A stretch of 64,000 bases of DNA from Sphingobacterium sp. B16(2022) (GTDB taxonomy: Bacteria > Bacteroidota > Bacteroidia > Sphingobacteriales > Sphingobacteriaceae). Positions 18,570 through 27,065 of the stretch are shown here, one piece after another. The position numbers and the translations under genes were made by a program. The DNA is taken from NCBI RefSeq assembly GCF_012030425.1, contig NZ_JAAUVN010000002.1, positions 992,001-1,056,000 on the forward strand. Reading direction: 5' to 3'. Positions within the stretch are counted from its first letter, which is position 1. The number at the start of each line of letters is the position of its first letter. Below the pieces are notes generated by a model. It worked only from the letters and a program-made list of their open reading frames with translations. It was not told where the DNA came from and did no database searches.

Positions 18570-19133
18570 TTAAACTAGCTTTGCCGTTCTCTCTTTTAAA
18601 GCACGTTTAGTTGCTCGTACTTTAGCTTCTAACTTACTTCTATGTTGAATATTTGTAACTCCTTTTCCGCTTTCGAAATTATTTCCAAATTCAGGTAAGG
18701 AGAATGAGTCCAAAACTTCTGCCCCATCCCAAGTGATTCTATTTACGGCTGTATTTAAAACAGTAGATCCACCCATAGGTCCTGGGCTAGTAGCTAATAG
18801 AAAAACAGGTTTTCCATTGAACGTTTTACGACCTGCAATTCTGGATACCCAATCGATGATGTTTTTGTAACCAACATTGTAAGAACCATTGTATTCTGCA
18901 ATCGATATCAATAAAAAATCGGATTCATCAATTTTTGACGCGAAATCTAATGCTAATTGTGGAATGCCAGACTCTATTTCTCTATCAATAGAATACAAGG
19001 GCATTTCGTAATCATTCAAATCTAATATATCGATTACATCGTCTACTTCTTTATAATATTTAGAAACTGAAGTAACGAAAGTTTTGTTAATTGAATTTCT
19101 GCTGTTACTAGCAGCAAATGCTAATATTTTCAT
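18570..19133 (-). CDS. NADPH-dependent FMN reductase family protein
   Basis: 187 residues with a flavodoxin-like fold. The phosphate loop AASNSRNSIN (8-17) replaces the usual GSxRxxS and binds FMN phosphate. SIAEYNGSYNVGYKNIIDW near residues 78-96 matches the family's P-E-Y-N-x-S/G loop next to the isoalloxazine ring. TSPGPMGG follows. Such enzymes reduce FMN, quinones or azo compounds with NAD(P)H in the cytoplasm; substrate unknown. A -7 box TACGTTTG at 19158-19165 and TTTG at 19189-19192 (23-nt spacer) make a convincing promoter. Confidence 0.83.
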   Translation of the reverse strand: MKILAFAASNSRNSINKTFVTSVSKYYKEVDDVIDILDLNDYEMPLYSIDREIESGIPQLALDFASKIDESDFLLISIAEYNGSYNVGYKNIIDWVSRIAGRKTFNGKPVFLLATSPGPMGGSTVLNTAVNRITWDGAEVLDSFSLPEFGNNFESGKGVTNIQHRSKLEAKVRATKRALKERTAKLV

Positions 19134-19222
19134 TTTGAGCTTTTATTATTTGATGTTCAAACGTACAATATTAATTTTATGAAAATGTCAAAATAATGTT
19201 TGAAAGGTTCCAAAATAGTTAT

Positions 19223-20128
19223 TTATTGACCTAGATCAAGATTAAAACGTTCATACATGCCCAGAAAGCCAGTTAACCCTCCGGTATGAATAACCAAAAT
19301 GCGTGCATCAGGTTTAAAGTAATCTTGAGAAATCAAATCATTAACCGCAAAAAAGAGTTTACCTGTATAAGTTGGTTCGATCATGATTCCTGTATTGGAA
19401 ACAAATTTTTCAATGAACCGTAAAAGTTCGGGTTTAGTTTTCGCGTATCCTCCAAAATGATATCCAGTATGAAGGGTTGCAACAGGATCGCTAGGATATA
19501 TTTTGTGCACTTCATCATGAATAAAATCTCCTCCTTTTAAGACAGGTACACCATGGACAACAGTTTGTAATCCAGATGCCGCTACACCGTGTTGTAATCC
19601 TGCGAGGGTAGTCCCAGTACCGCAGGCGCAAAAAATATGATCGTAAGATTCCTGTAGTGATGCTATAATTTCTTCGCATCCTTTAGAACCAAGCGGTCCA
19701 TGACCTCCCTCATCTATAAAATAAGCATTTGAGTTATTACTGAAATGTTTATCAAACAGAACTTGCTTATTTTTAAATTCGGTACGATCAGTATAGATAA
19801 TTTCCATCCCAAATAATCGACACATGGCGATGAGCGGATTATTTATTCCAGGGTCACTCCGTAAAAAGGCTGTTGTTTTTAGACCAAAGGTAGCACCGGC
19901 GCAAGCTGTTGCCAAAATGTGGTTAGACCATGCACCGCCAAAAGTGACCAAATGGTTTTTATTTTCTGCTAATGCACGCTCCAAATTAAATTTTAATTTC
20001 CGCCATTTATTACCTGAAATAAACGGATGGATCATGTCATCACGCTTTATAGAGACATAAATAGTTTTTTTTCCCCAGTCTGGAAAACTAATTTTTTGTT
20101 CGGGACTATAAAAATTAAAAGATATCAT
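19223..20128 (-). CDS. PLP-dependent ACC deaminase / D-cysteine desulfhydrase-like enzyme
   Basis: 301 residues. The fold-type II PLP motif FISGNKWRKLKFNL places the Schiff-base lysine at K41. GGAWSNHILATA (the substrate-carboxylate/PLP loop), CGTGTTLAG (phosphate loop) and IHTGGLTG near the C-terminus follow in order. By family it deaminates 1-aminocyclopropane-1-carboxylate or eliminates H2S from D-cysteine; in bacteria outside plant associates D-cysteine desulfhydrase is the commoner activity. The -7 box TAACTTTG (20142-20149) is back to back with the divergent rluA promoter. Confidence 0.82.
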   Translation of the reverse strand: MISFNFYSPEQKISFPDWGKKTIYVSIKRDDMIHPFISGNKWRKLKFNLERALAENKNHLVTFGGAWSNHILATACAGATFGLKTTAFLRSDPGINNPLIAMCRLFGMEIIYTDRTEFKNKQVLFDKHFSNNSNAYFIDEGGHGPLGSKGCEEIIASLQESYDHIFCACGTGTTLAGLQHGVAASGLQTVVHGVPVLKGGDFIHDEVHKIYPSDPVATLHTGYHFGGYAKTKPELLRFIEKFVSNTGIMIEPTYTGKLFFAVNDLISQDYFKPDARILVIHTGGLTGFLGMYERFNLDLGQ

Positions 20129-20171
20129 ACACTTTAATGTACAAAGTTAGTAGAATTTGTATGAATTAGGT

Positions 20172-20179
20172 TATTTTTG
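20172..20179 (+). promoter_or_regulatory. -7 box directly before the rluA-type start codon
   Basis: TATTTTTG ends 4 nt before the ATG at 20184. With the usual -7 geometry transcription would begin at or next to that ATG, so the in-frame ATG at 20157 would be untranscribed and the mRNA essentially leaderless. Confidence 0.5.
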
Positions 20180-20183
20180 TACG

Positions 20184-21227
20184 ATGGCTGAAAATTTAGA
20201 GTTACAAGAGCAAGATGATCAAGAGTTATTTGAACATTTGCGTATAGAGGTAGATAAAGGACAAGCGTTACTGCGCATCGATAAGTTTCTGATGAATAGA
20301 GTAGAGAATGCATCTCGAAATAAAATTCAGGCAGCTATTGAAGCGGAGTCCGTATTAGTGAACGAAAAGCCTGTAAAGGCAAGCTACAAAGTGAGACCAT
20401 TTGATGTTATCACTGTTGTCTTGCCCGATCCCCCAAGAGATACCGAAGTATATCCCGAAGATATTCCTTTGGATATCATTTATGAAGATAATGATGTATT
20501 GATCGTCAACAAAGAATCAGGAATGGTTGTCCATCCTGGTTTTAATAACTATAATGGAACATTGGTAAATGCTTTAACGCATCATATTCAGCAGTTGCCA
20601 CAGTTACCCGGAAACTCTGATCGTCCAGGTTTAGTGCACCGTATTGATAAAGATACGTCTGGATTACTTGTTATTGCCAAGAATGAAAAGTCGATGACTC
20701 ACTTGGCGAAGCAATTTTTTGATCACAGTATCACAAGAAAATACATTGCGCTGGTATGGGGTGATATTAAAGAAGATGGTACCATTACAGGTTATATAGG
20801 GCGTCATCAGAAAGATAGACGTATTATGGCTATGTACGACAGTGAAGCAAATGGGCGCTGGTCTGTTACCCATTACCGGGTTATAGAACGTTTAGGTTAT
20901 GTGACTTTAATTGAATGTCAGTTGGAAACTGGAAGAACACATCAGATTCGTGCACACATGCAATCTATTGGTCATCCATTATTTAATGATGCCATGTATG
21001 GTGGAGACAAGATTATAAAAGGTACCGTATTTACAAAATATAAACAATTTGTAGAAAATTGTTTTAAAATATTACCTAGACAAGCTCTTCATGCAGAAGT
21101 AATTGGTTTTGTACATCCAACATCAAAAGAAAATATTAAATTTGAAGTACCATTACCAGAAGATTTTCGTTTAGGATTGGAGAAATGGCGTAATTATGCT
21201 GCTTTATCAAAACCAACTGAAGAATAA
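20184..21227 (+). CDS. RluA family 23S rRNA pseudouridine synthase (RluD-like)
   Basis: 347 residues from the ATG at 20184, picked because a -7 box ends 4 nt before it. The N-terminal S4 RNA-binding domain (LRIDKFLMNRVENASRNKIQ) is followed by the catalytic domain. HRIDKDTSGLLVIAK holds the catalytic aspartate and ETGRTHQIRAHM the second family motif. It isomerises uridines in 23S rRNA; S4 plus catalytic domain is the RluC/RluD layout. The aminotransferase gene begins 13 nt downstream, so they are probably co-transcribed. Confidence 0.92.
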   Translation: MAENLELQEQDDQELFEHLRIEVDKGQALLRIDKFLMNRVENASRNKIQAAIEAESVLVNEKPVKASYKVRPFDVITVVLPDPPRDTEVYPEDIPLDIIYEDNDVLIVNKESGMVVHPGFNNYNGTLVNALTHHIQQLPQLPGNSDRPGLVHRIDKDTSGLLVIAKNEKSMTHLAKQFFDHSITRKYIALVWGDIKEDGTITGYIGRHQKDRRIMAMYDSEANGRWSVTHYRVIERLGYVTLIECQLETGRTHQIRAHMQSIGHPLFNDAMYGGDKIIKGTVFTKYKQFVENCFKILPRQALHAEVIGFVHPTSKENIKFEVPLPEDFRLGLEKWRNYAALSKPTEE

Positions 21228-21240
21228 TATTTATACTTAA

Positions 21241-22098
21241 ATGCCAACAACATATATCAATTTTAACGGTAATATTTTACCTGAAGAACAAGAGATATTC
21301 TCTATTGAGAATAGGGCAGTACGTTATGGCGACGGCTTGTTTGAAACGATGCTGTTTAAAGATGGTGAGATCAGATTCCTAGCTTTCCATATGGAAAGGT
21401 TGCAAAAAGGGATGCTCGCTTTACATTTGGAAGATGCAAATCTTTATGATGAATTTTTCTTTCGTTCTAAAGTAGAGGAACTGATACGGAAAAATAATAT
21501 GGTCGGTCAGCTTGTCCGGATACGCTTAACTGTTTTTAGAAATGGGGGCGGTTTGTACAGTCCACATTCAAATAAACCTTCGTACGTGTTTCAGGTTGCG
21601 AAACCTGAACCTAATCTGAAGGATAAAAAAGTAGGTTTAATTGTTGATTTGTATACCGAGTATAAAAAACCATTTAGTGATTTATCAAAAATTAAATCAC
21701 TAAATTCTCAAATTTATGTTTTAGCTGGAATTCACAAGAAAAAAATGGGTTTTGATGATGTTTTATTATTGAATCAAGAAGGATTTTTATGCGAAGCATT
21801 GAGTTCAAATATATTTGTTCATTACGAGAAAACGTTATATACACCTGCTCTTTCAGAAGGCTGTATTGAAGGTGTTATGAGACGTGTTGTGATCGACATG
21901 GCCATTGATGAAGGAATAGAGGTGGTAGAAGCTCAGATAAGCCCACAGATCATGAAAGAAGCAGAAGAGATATTTCTCACGAACGCTGTTCAAGGGGTAC
22001 AATGGGTCATGGGTTATAAACAAAAAAGATATTTCAATAAAATTTCCAGAATATTGCAGAATAAATTACAAAACTGGAATTATAACGATCCTGAATAA
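21241..22098 (+). CDS. Class IV PLP-dependent aminotransferase
   Basis: 285 residues. NRAVRYGDGLFETMLF near residues 24-39 is the fold-type IV signature; the Schiff-base lysine is K152 in KIKSLN. CEALSSNIFV matches the conserved E-x3-S-N cofactor loop, and LTNAVQGVQWV the C-terminal substrate loop. Candidates are branched-chain aminotransferase, D-amino acid aminotransferase or aminodeoxychorismate lyase (PabC). The short length favours the PabC/D-amino acid branch, but I cannot settle it. It follows the pseudouridine synthase gene and ends at a strong terminator. Confidence 0.85.
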   Translation: MPTTYINFNGNILPEEQEIFSIENRAVRYGDGLFETMLFKDGEIRFLAFHMERLQKGMLALHLEDANLYDEFFFRSKVEELIRKNNMVGQLVRIRLTVFRNGGGLYSPHSNKPSYVFQVAKPEPNLKDKKVGLIVDLYTEYKKPFSDLSKIKSLNSQIYVLAGIHKKKMGFDDVLLLNQEGFLCEALSSNIFVHYEKTLYTPALSEGCIEGVMRRVVIDMAIDEGIEVVEAQISPQIMKEAEEIFLTNAVQGVQWVMGYKQKRYFNKISRILQNKLQNWNYNDPE

Positions 22099-22117
22099 AG
22101 TAAAGTAGAAATTTAAT

Positions 22118-22157
22118 AAAAAGCTTCTAAACGGTATTACCGTTTAGAAGCTTTTTT
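22118..22157 (+). terminator. Terminator of the rluA-aminotransferase operon
   Basis: 19 complementary bases per arm (AAAAAGCTTCTAAACGGTA and complement, 22118-22136 with 22138-22156), T6 tail, 20 nt after the stop. Confidence 0.93.
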
Positions 22158-22231
22158 ATTTATGTGATGATTACAATTGAAGAGAGTGGTGATCAATTTG
22201 GGAATCATTCCTATACATCTTAAACAAGTAA

Positions 22232-22253
22232 AGCGTTCAAAAGTATGAACGCT
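22232..22253. terminator. Hairpin at the 3' end of the amino acid permease gene
   Basis: AGCGTTCA/TGAACGCT stem with a 6-nt loop, 7 nt past the permease stop on the minus strand. The T-rich tail is clearer on the plus strand, so direction is uncertain. Confidence 0.5.
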
Positions 22254-22259
22254 ATATTT

Positions 22260-23687
22260 TTATTGTTTGGATTTGTTTCTTTTCACTAAAAGATAAGATA
22301 AATAAAGAAGGACCATCCATATCGGAATTAGTTCAACAGGTACTTTCATTCCTGTTATCCACATGATGACCAATACGGCTACTAAAAATAAAATACAGAT
22401 GTAATTACTGATCGGAAAGAGAAAAGATGGAAATTTTGTTTTTATATGCCTACGGACTTTATCCTTTTTAAAGTAGAAGTGTGTTACGGTGATCATGACC
22501 CAATTAATAATGAGCGAAGAAACAACTAACGACATTAATATTTCTAATGCATCCTGGGGCATAATTTTATTAATAACAACACAGATAGCTGCAAATAATG
22601 CCGAAACTAAGATGGCATTGACAGGAACATGGTTCTTACTTAATTTGTTTAGAAACTTCGGGGCATTTCCCTGACTTGCTAAACCATATAGCATACGGCT
22701 ATTGCTGTAGACACTACTGTTATAAACGGATAATGCTGCCGTTAGTACGATGAGATTTAACACATTGGCAATTAAGCTTGTTGCGTAGATGGTTTTACCA
22801 AATAGGGTAAACTGAAAACTTTTCAAAGAGTCAAACACCGTTACAAAAGGACTTGTATCTGCCGTAATCTGTTGCCAAGGCGATAGTGAGAACAAAACAA
22901 TAAGGGCGCCAACATAAAAAATAAGAATTCTATAGATCACCTGATTTGTCGCTTTGGGTATATTTTTTTCAGGGTTTTCGGCCTCTGCGGCGGTGATGCC
23001 GACTAATTCTAAGCCACCAAAAGAAAACATAATCAAAGCGATCGCGGCAAGTAGACCTTCGTACGTACCATTACTGCTTTGGGATAGCCAGCCTTTTGGG
23101 AAAAATCCACCGTCATTATAAAGATTACTGATCGAAGATTGTGGGCTGCCTGTACCACTGATAAGCAAATAAGAACCAAACAAAATCATGGCTATAATCG
23201 CGGCTACCTTTACTATAGAAAACCAGAACTCGGCCTCTCCGTAAACTTTTACAGAAGCTAGGTTTAGCCCATTAATGATAAAAAAGAAAAACAGACTGGA
23301 AGTCCATAGTGGTATTTCAGGCCACCAAAACTGCACATAAACACCGATAGCAGTTAGCTCTGCCATGCTTACCAATATGTACAAGACCCAATAATTCCAT
23401 CCTGAAGCATAACCTGCAAAAGATCCTAAGTATTTATTGGCAAAAAAGCTAAAGCTCCCAGAGACGGGTTCCTCTACAACCATTTCGCCCAATTGGCGCA
23501 TGATAAAGAAAGCAATGATTCCTGCTAAAGCATAGCCCAATATCACAGATGGGCCCGCTAAAATAGCAGCCTTACCGATACCTAAAAATAGGCCTGTTCC
23601 AATAGCACCGCCTAAAGCAATCAGTTGAATGTGTCTATTCTGTAGACCTCTTTTTAATTCGTTATTTTGTTTTGGATTTTGATCCAC
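22260..23687 (-). CDS. Amino acid permease, APC superfamily
   Basis: 475 residues with about 12 hydrophobic segments; inner-membrane proton-coupled amino acid importer. The first helix HIQLIALGGAIGTGLFLGIG carries the unwound GAIGTG substrate motif. A second signature (MRQLGEMVVEEPVSGSFS) follows, and AAEAENPEKNIPKATNQVIY lies in the loop after TM6. This matches the amino acid transporter (AAT) branch of E. coli CycA, GabP and AnsP. The specific substrate cannot be assigned. The start is a GTG (23685-23687); MDQNPKQNNELKRGLQ before the first helix is typical of the branch. Confidence 0.88.
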   Translation of the reverse strand: MDQNPKQNNELKRGLQNRHIQLIALGGAIGTGLFLGIGKAAILAGPSVILGYALAGIIAFFIMRQLGEMVVEEPVSGSFSFFANKYLGSFAGYASGWNYWVLYILVSMAELTAIGVYVQFWWPEIPLWTSSLFFFFIINGLNLASVKVYGEAEFWFSIVKVAAIIAMILFGSYLLISGTGSPQSSISNLYNDGGFFPKGWLSQSSNGTYEGLLAAIALIMFSFGGLELVGITAAEAENPEKNIPKATNQVIYRILIFYVGALIVLFSLSPWQQITADTSPFVTVFDSLKSFQFTLFGKTIYATSLIANVLNLIVLTAALSVYNSSVYSNSRMLYGLASQGNAPKFLNKLSKNHVPVNAILVSALFAAICVVINKIMPQDALEILMSLVVSSLIINWVMITVTHFYFKKDKVRRHIKTKFPSFLFPISNYICILFLVAVLVIMWITGMKVPVELIPIWMVLLYLSYLLVKRNKSKQ

Positions 23688-23878
23688 GTAATTGTTTTTT
23701 ATAAAGTTAATATACGGGCTGATATCATTAGATAGGACTAATATAGTTTTTATCTATCAATAATTCGGCATTGTATTGATGTTAATACGAGCTAATAACA
23801 ACTAATCAAAGCTGAAGGGTAATTTTTTATTATTTAGCAACAAAAATAACTTTTCTATTTCAGCTCCGAATGGAATAC

Positions 23879-23913
23879 AAAAACCGTTGACATCGAACAT
23901 GACAACGGTTTTT
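23879..23913 (-). terminator. Terminator of the feo operon
   Basis: AAAAACCGTTG/CAACGGTTTTT stem (11 bp), extended inside by CAT/ATG across an A-A mismatch, T-run on both strands; about 55 nt after the Cys-rich gene stop. Confidence 0.85.
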
Positions 23914-23968
23914 ATTTTTAATCCTCAGTATATATTATACTAAAGAATGATCTCTAATTTGAATGTGA

Positions 23969-24136
23969 TTACAGATTATTTTTTTGTTGAACTTTCGGTT
24001 GCGTCATATCACAGCCACAACCTTTACCACAACTTTTTTTACCTTTGAATGAAGCACGCATCGTTTTTGAAAAGTAGATTACCGCTGCGATAATGATTAC
24101 TCCAACGATGATGTATTGAATAGTTAAATTCGTCAT
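23969..24136 (-). CDS. FeoB-associated Cys-rich membrane protein
   Basis: 55 residues. MTNLTIQYIIVGVIIIAAVI forms one N-terminal membrane helix, then a basic stretch and the cysteine cluster KKSCGKGCGCDM (C36, C40, C42). This is the pattern of the FeoB-associated Cys-rich family, found beside feoB in Bacteroidota and Firmicutes and thought to help ferrous iron import, perhaps like FeoC. It starts 6 nt after the feoB stop in the same operon. Short, but helix, cluster and position agree well. Confidence 0.88.
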   Translation of the reverse strand: MTNLTIQYIIVGVIIIAAVIYFSKTMRASFKGKKSCGKGCGCDMTQPKVQQKNNL

Positions 24137-24142
24137 AATATT

Positions 24143-26242
24143 TTATTTTAATGCCTGATAGGCGATTAAAGCTGCTATATAAGCTAAGCCTGTCATAAAT
24201 CCTACTTGAATTAAAGTCCATTTCCAAGATGCTGTTTCTTTTTTTACAATTGCTATTGTACTCATACATTGCATTGCGAAAGCATAAAATAGTAGAAGGG
24301 AAACACCTGAAGCAAGATTATAGGCAGGTAAACCTGTATTTCTGTTTACCTCAGCTCTCATTTTACTTAAGATTGTTCTTTTAGAAGCATCATCTTCAAT
24401 ATCTGCATTATCACCAATGCTATAAACTGTAGCCATTGTTCCAACAAAGACCTCACGCGCTGCAAATGATGATATCAAACCAATTCCCATTTTCCAATCA
24501 TACCCCAATGGTTCTACAATAGGCTCAATTACCATGCCCAGATATCCTAAATAGGAGTGTTCCACCTTATAAGAAGATATTTCATGATCGAGATCTTCTT
24601 GCGATAGCGACGGATTATTCTGCGTTACAATTTCTTCTGCATTTTTAAATTTATCACCAGGACCAAAACTTCCAAGCGCCCAAAGTATGACAGATATGGC
24701 TAAGATGATTTTACCTGCGCCAAAAACGAAACTGGATGATTTGTCCCAAACATTTAAAAATAAATTTTTCCAGTCCGGGAATTTATAAGTTGGTAATTCG
24801 AAAATTAAGAAAGATTTATGTTTTGTCTTAATAATTTTATTCAATAACCATGCTGAACCAAGAGCCGCTAAAATGCCCAGAATATAAAGCGCAAATAAGA
24901 TAATACCCTGAATATTGAACCCAAGAAATTTAGTATCAGGAATGACTAAACCAATGATAACAATGTAAATTGGTAATCGTGCAGAACAGGTCATAAACGG
25001 TGTTACTAACATCGTTACCAGACGTTCTTTACTATTTTCAATGTTTCGTGCAGACATTACAGCAGGAACAGCACAAGCGACACCTGAGATCAATGGAATG
25101 ACTGATTTACCATTAAGTCCAAAAGGTCTTAACCAACGGTCCATTAAGAATACTACACGGCTCATATAGCCTGTTTCTTCCATCAATGATATAAAAATAT
25201 ATAAGATCACAATTTGGGGAACAAAAATAACGATACCGCCAATTCCCTTAATAATACCATTGGATAATAGATCTGGAAGTGGTCCTGCAGGTAAGACACT
25301 CTGCACATAAGCCGCTAAATCGGCAAATTGCGTATCAATGAAATCCATGGCTGGTCCAGACCAGTTATAAATACCCTGAAATATCAAAAACAGAACCCCA
25401 AAGAAAATCAGATAACCTAAAATAGGGTGTAGTAAGATTTTATCAATACCATTCGTAACACTTTTCGAATCGATATCTTTTGATACGATTGTACTTAATG
25501 CATGTTCTAAATTCTTATTACGCTGAATGGATTCTTCTTTTTGTAATACCTGTGGAGTTAGATTATGCTGTTTTCTAATACTTTCTAGAGCATTATTTTT
25601 TTCCTCCGATAGAAATTCTACGTTACCTTTTGCTAAATACTGCCATGTATTGTACTCGTGTTCCAGAGGGAATAGTTTTTTTGCTTCCTCAACAGGTGTA
25701 ACATATTGTGCGGGAATACTAAAGTTTCCAATATATAGTGGTGGAATTGAATCAAAAGCTTTGATCAATTTGTCAATTCCCTCACCATTACGTGCATTTG
25801 TTAAAAAAACTTTAGTCTTTAATAGGGACTCCAATTTTGGAATATCAATTTGAATACCTTTTGTCGTTGCTTCATCAATCATATTGATGACAAAAATGGC
25901 AGGTAATCCAAGTTCTCGTGCTTGTTGATAGAGAATAATTGATCTCTTTAAGTTGGACGGTTCACCGACAACAACAATTAAATTTGGTTTAAGCTTGTGT
26001 TGTTGATCGACAAGTATATTGAATACAACTTCTTCATCCAAAGAGTTCGGAAATAAGGTGTAAGTACCAGGTAAATCAATGATTTTATATGTTTTATTGT
26101 TTGCCGTTAACGAGCCTTCGCGTTTCTCAACGGTGATACCGGGATAATTTCCAACTTTCTGATTGAGTTTCGTAATACGATTAAACAGCGATGTTTTACC
26201 CACATTTGGATTCCCCAAAAGTGCAATAATAGGATTGTTCAT
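24143..26242 (-). CDS. feoB: Ferrous iron transporter FeoB
   Basis: 699 residues. The cytoplasmic N-terminal G domain starts with the P-loop GNPNVGKTSLF (10-20); DLPGTYTLFPNS is the G3/switch II region. A helical spacer (GDI-like domain) leads to the membrane part with two Gate regions; VACAVPAVMSARNIENSKER and MTCSARLPIYIV hold the conserved cysteines of the permeation path. It imports Fe(II) across the inner membrane. The start codon directly abuts the feoA stop. Length and motif order are normal. Confidence 0.97.
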   Translation of the reverse strand: MNNPIIALLGNPNVGKTSLFNRITKLNQKVGNYPGITVEKREGSLTANNKTYKIIDLPGTYTLFPNSLDEEVVFNILVDQQHKLKPNLIVVVGEPSNLKRSIILYQQARELGLPAIFVINMIDEATTKGIQIDIPKLESLLKTKVFLTNARNGEGIDKLIKAFDSIPPLYIGNFSIPAQYVTPVEEAKKLFPLEHEYNTWQYLAKGNVEFLSEEKNNALESIRKQHNLTPQVLQKEESIQRNKNLEHALSTIVSKDIDSKSVTNGIDKILLHPILGYLIFFGVLFLIFQGIYNWSGPAMDFIDTQFADLAAYVQSVLPAGPLPDLLSNGIIKGIGGIVIFVPQIVILYIFISLMEETGYMSRVVFLMDRWLRPFGLNGKSVIPLISGVACAVPAVMSARNIENSKERLVTMLVTPFMTCSARLPIYIVIIGLVIPDTKFLGFNIQGIILFALYILGILAALGSAWLLNKIIKTKHKSFLIFELPTYKFPDWKNLFLNVWDKSSSFVFGAGKIILAISVILWALGSFGPGDKFKNAEEIVTQNNPSLSQEDLDHEISSYKVEHSYLGYLGMVIEPIVEPLGYDWKMGIGLISSFAAREVFVGTMATVYSIGDNADIEDDASKRTILSKMRAEVNRNTGLPAYNLASGVSLLLFYAFAMQCMSTIAIVKKETASWKWTLIQVGFMTGLAYIAALIAYQALK

Positions 26243-26482
26243 TTATTTTGGATCGATAATGATTACTTTGGCTTCAGACTTTCTGATAGCAATCAATGAG
26301 TTACTAGCAATTATATTTAGACAGATTGGACCGTTTAAAGGGGCAATATGTTTGACTTCAATTTCGGTTCCGGGAAGGAATCCCATTTCATAAAATTTAG
26401 CGGGAATGTCATTCGAATTCAAATCAACTATTATAGCTTTTTGTCCCTTTTTAAGCTTGTCTAAACTAGATTTATCGCGCAT
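26243..26482 (-). CDS. feoA: Ferrous iron transport protein FeoA
   Basis: 79 residues, a single SH3-like FeoA domain (KKGQKAIIVDLNSNDIPAKF, then EMGFLPGTEIEVKHIAPLNG). It assists FeoB in ferrous iron import from the cytoplasmic side. First gene of the feoA-feoB-Cys-rich operon, with no gap before feoB. The promoter has a -7 box at 26506-26513 and a Fur-family-like palindrome at 26529-26543. Confidence 0.93.
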   Translation of the reverse strand: MRDKSSLDKLKKGQKAIIVDLNSNDIPAKFYEMGFLPGTEIEVKHIAPLNGPICLNIIASNSLIAIRKSEAKVIIIDPK

Positions 26483-26505
26483 TATTTCTCTTAATATGTA
26501 ATTTT

Positions 26506-26513
26506 CAAATATA
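26506..26513 (-). promoter_or_regulatory. feoA promoter -7 box
   Basis: TATATTTG on the minus strand; leader of about 20 nt to the feoA ATG. The -33 position is occupied by the palindrome at 26529-26543. Confidence 0.55.
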
Positions 26514-26528
26514 TGAATTTTATCTGAT

Positions 26529-26543
26529 TTAGAATGATTCTAA
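26529..26543. promoter_or_regulatory. Fur-family-like 7-1-7 box in the feo promoter
   Basis: TTAGAAT-G-ATTCTAA is a perfect 15-bp palindrome with the 7-1-7 layout of Fur/PerR/Zur boxes (compare the B. subtilis PerR box TTATAAT-N-ATTATAA). It sits 15-30 nt upstream of the feoA -7 box, where binding would block RNA polymerase. It is also 46 nt upstream of the divergent marR start, so it could instead serve that regulator. Confidence 0.55.
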
Positions 26544-26588
26544 TGTAATTCTTATGCATTTATGATAAATATGTGATATATTTAAATT

Positions 26589-27065
26589 ATGAAAATTGAT
26601 GAAGCCATACAAGTGAAAAAATTTAGTACGGAGTGGCAACGAGCCACTGTTAACCTATTGTACACAAGTAATTGGGTAACTGCAGTTTTGGAGAAGAGGG
26701 CAGAACAAAAGCAAATTACATTACGTCAATTCAATGTGCTACGGATATTGCGGGGACAATTTCCGAAACCGGTTACTAATAATTTGATAAAATCTAGAAT
26801 GCTGACGAATACGCCTGATATTTCGAGGTTGATAGACCGATTGGTTCTAAAAGGACTAGTCGATCGCTGTAAGTCAAATGAAGATAAACGTGCAGTCAAC
26901 TTATTAATAACAGAATTAGGGCTTAAAATCCTCGAAGAACTAGAACAAGAAATGCTTCTGAGTGATATTCTCCCGAATCATCTATCGGAAGCTGAATGTA
27001 CCCAATTAAATGAACTCTTGGATAAATTTCGAGGAAGTTTAGAACCTGAAACCAAAACTAATTAG
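26589..27065 (+). CDS. MarR family transcriptional regulator
   Basis: 158 residues. Winged helix-turn-helix: RQFNVLRILRGQFPKPVTNN, recognition helix LTNTPDISRLIDRLVLKGLV, wing RCKSNEDKRAVNLLITELG. It is divergent from feoA and overlaps the 3' end of the convergent ZIP gene by 4 bp. The position suggests control of metal or envelope genes next to it, but no effector pocket can be read. N-terminal IQVKKFSTEWQRATVNLLYT fits the dimerisation helix. Confidence 0.83.
   Translation: MKIDEAIQVKKFSTEWQRATVNLLYTSNWVTAVLEKRAEQKQITLRQFNVLRILRGQFPKPVTNNLIKSRMLTNTPDISRLIDRLVLKGLVDRCKSNEDKRAVNLLITELGLKILEELEQEMLLSDILPNHLSEAECTQLNELLDKFRGSLEPETKTN

Noticed and set aside
24039-24269. Minus-strand frame of 76 codons over the feoB end
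   Set aside because: It overlaps feoB in another frame; the real small gene here is the 55-residue Cys-rich protein at 23969-24136, whose helix and cysteines fit a known family.
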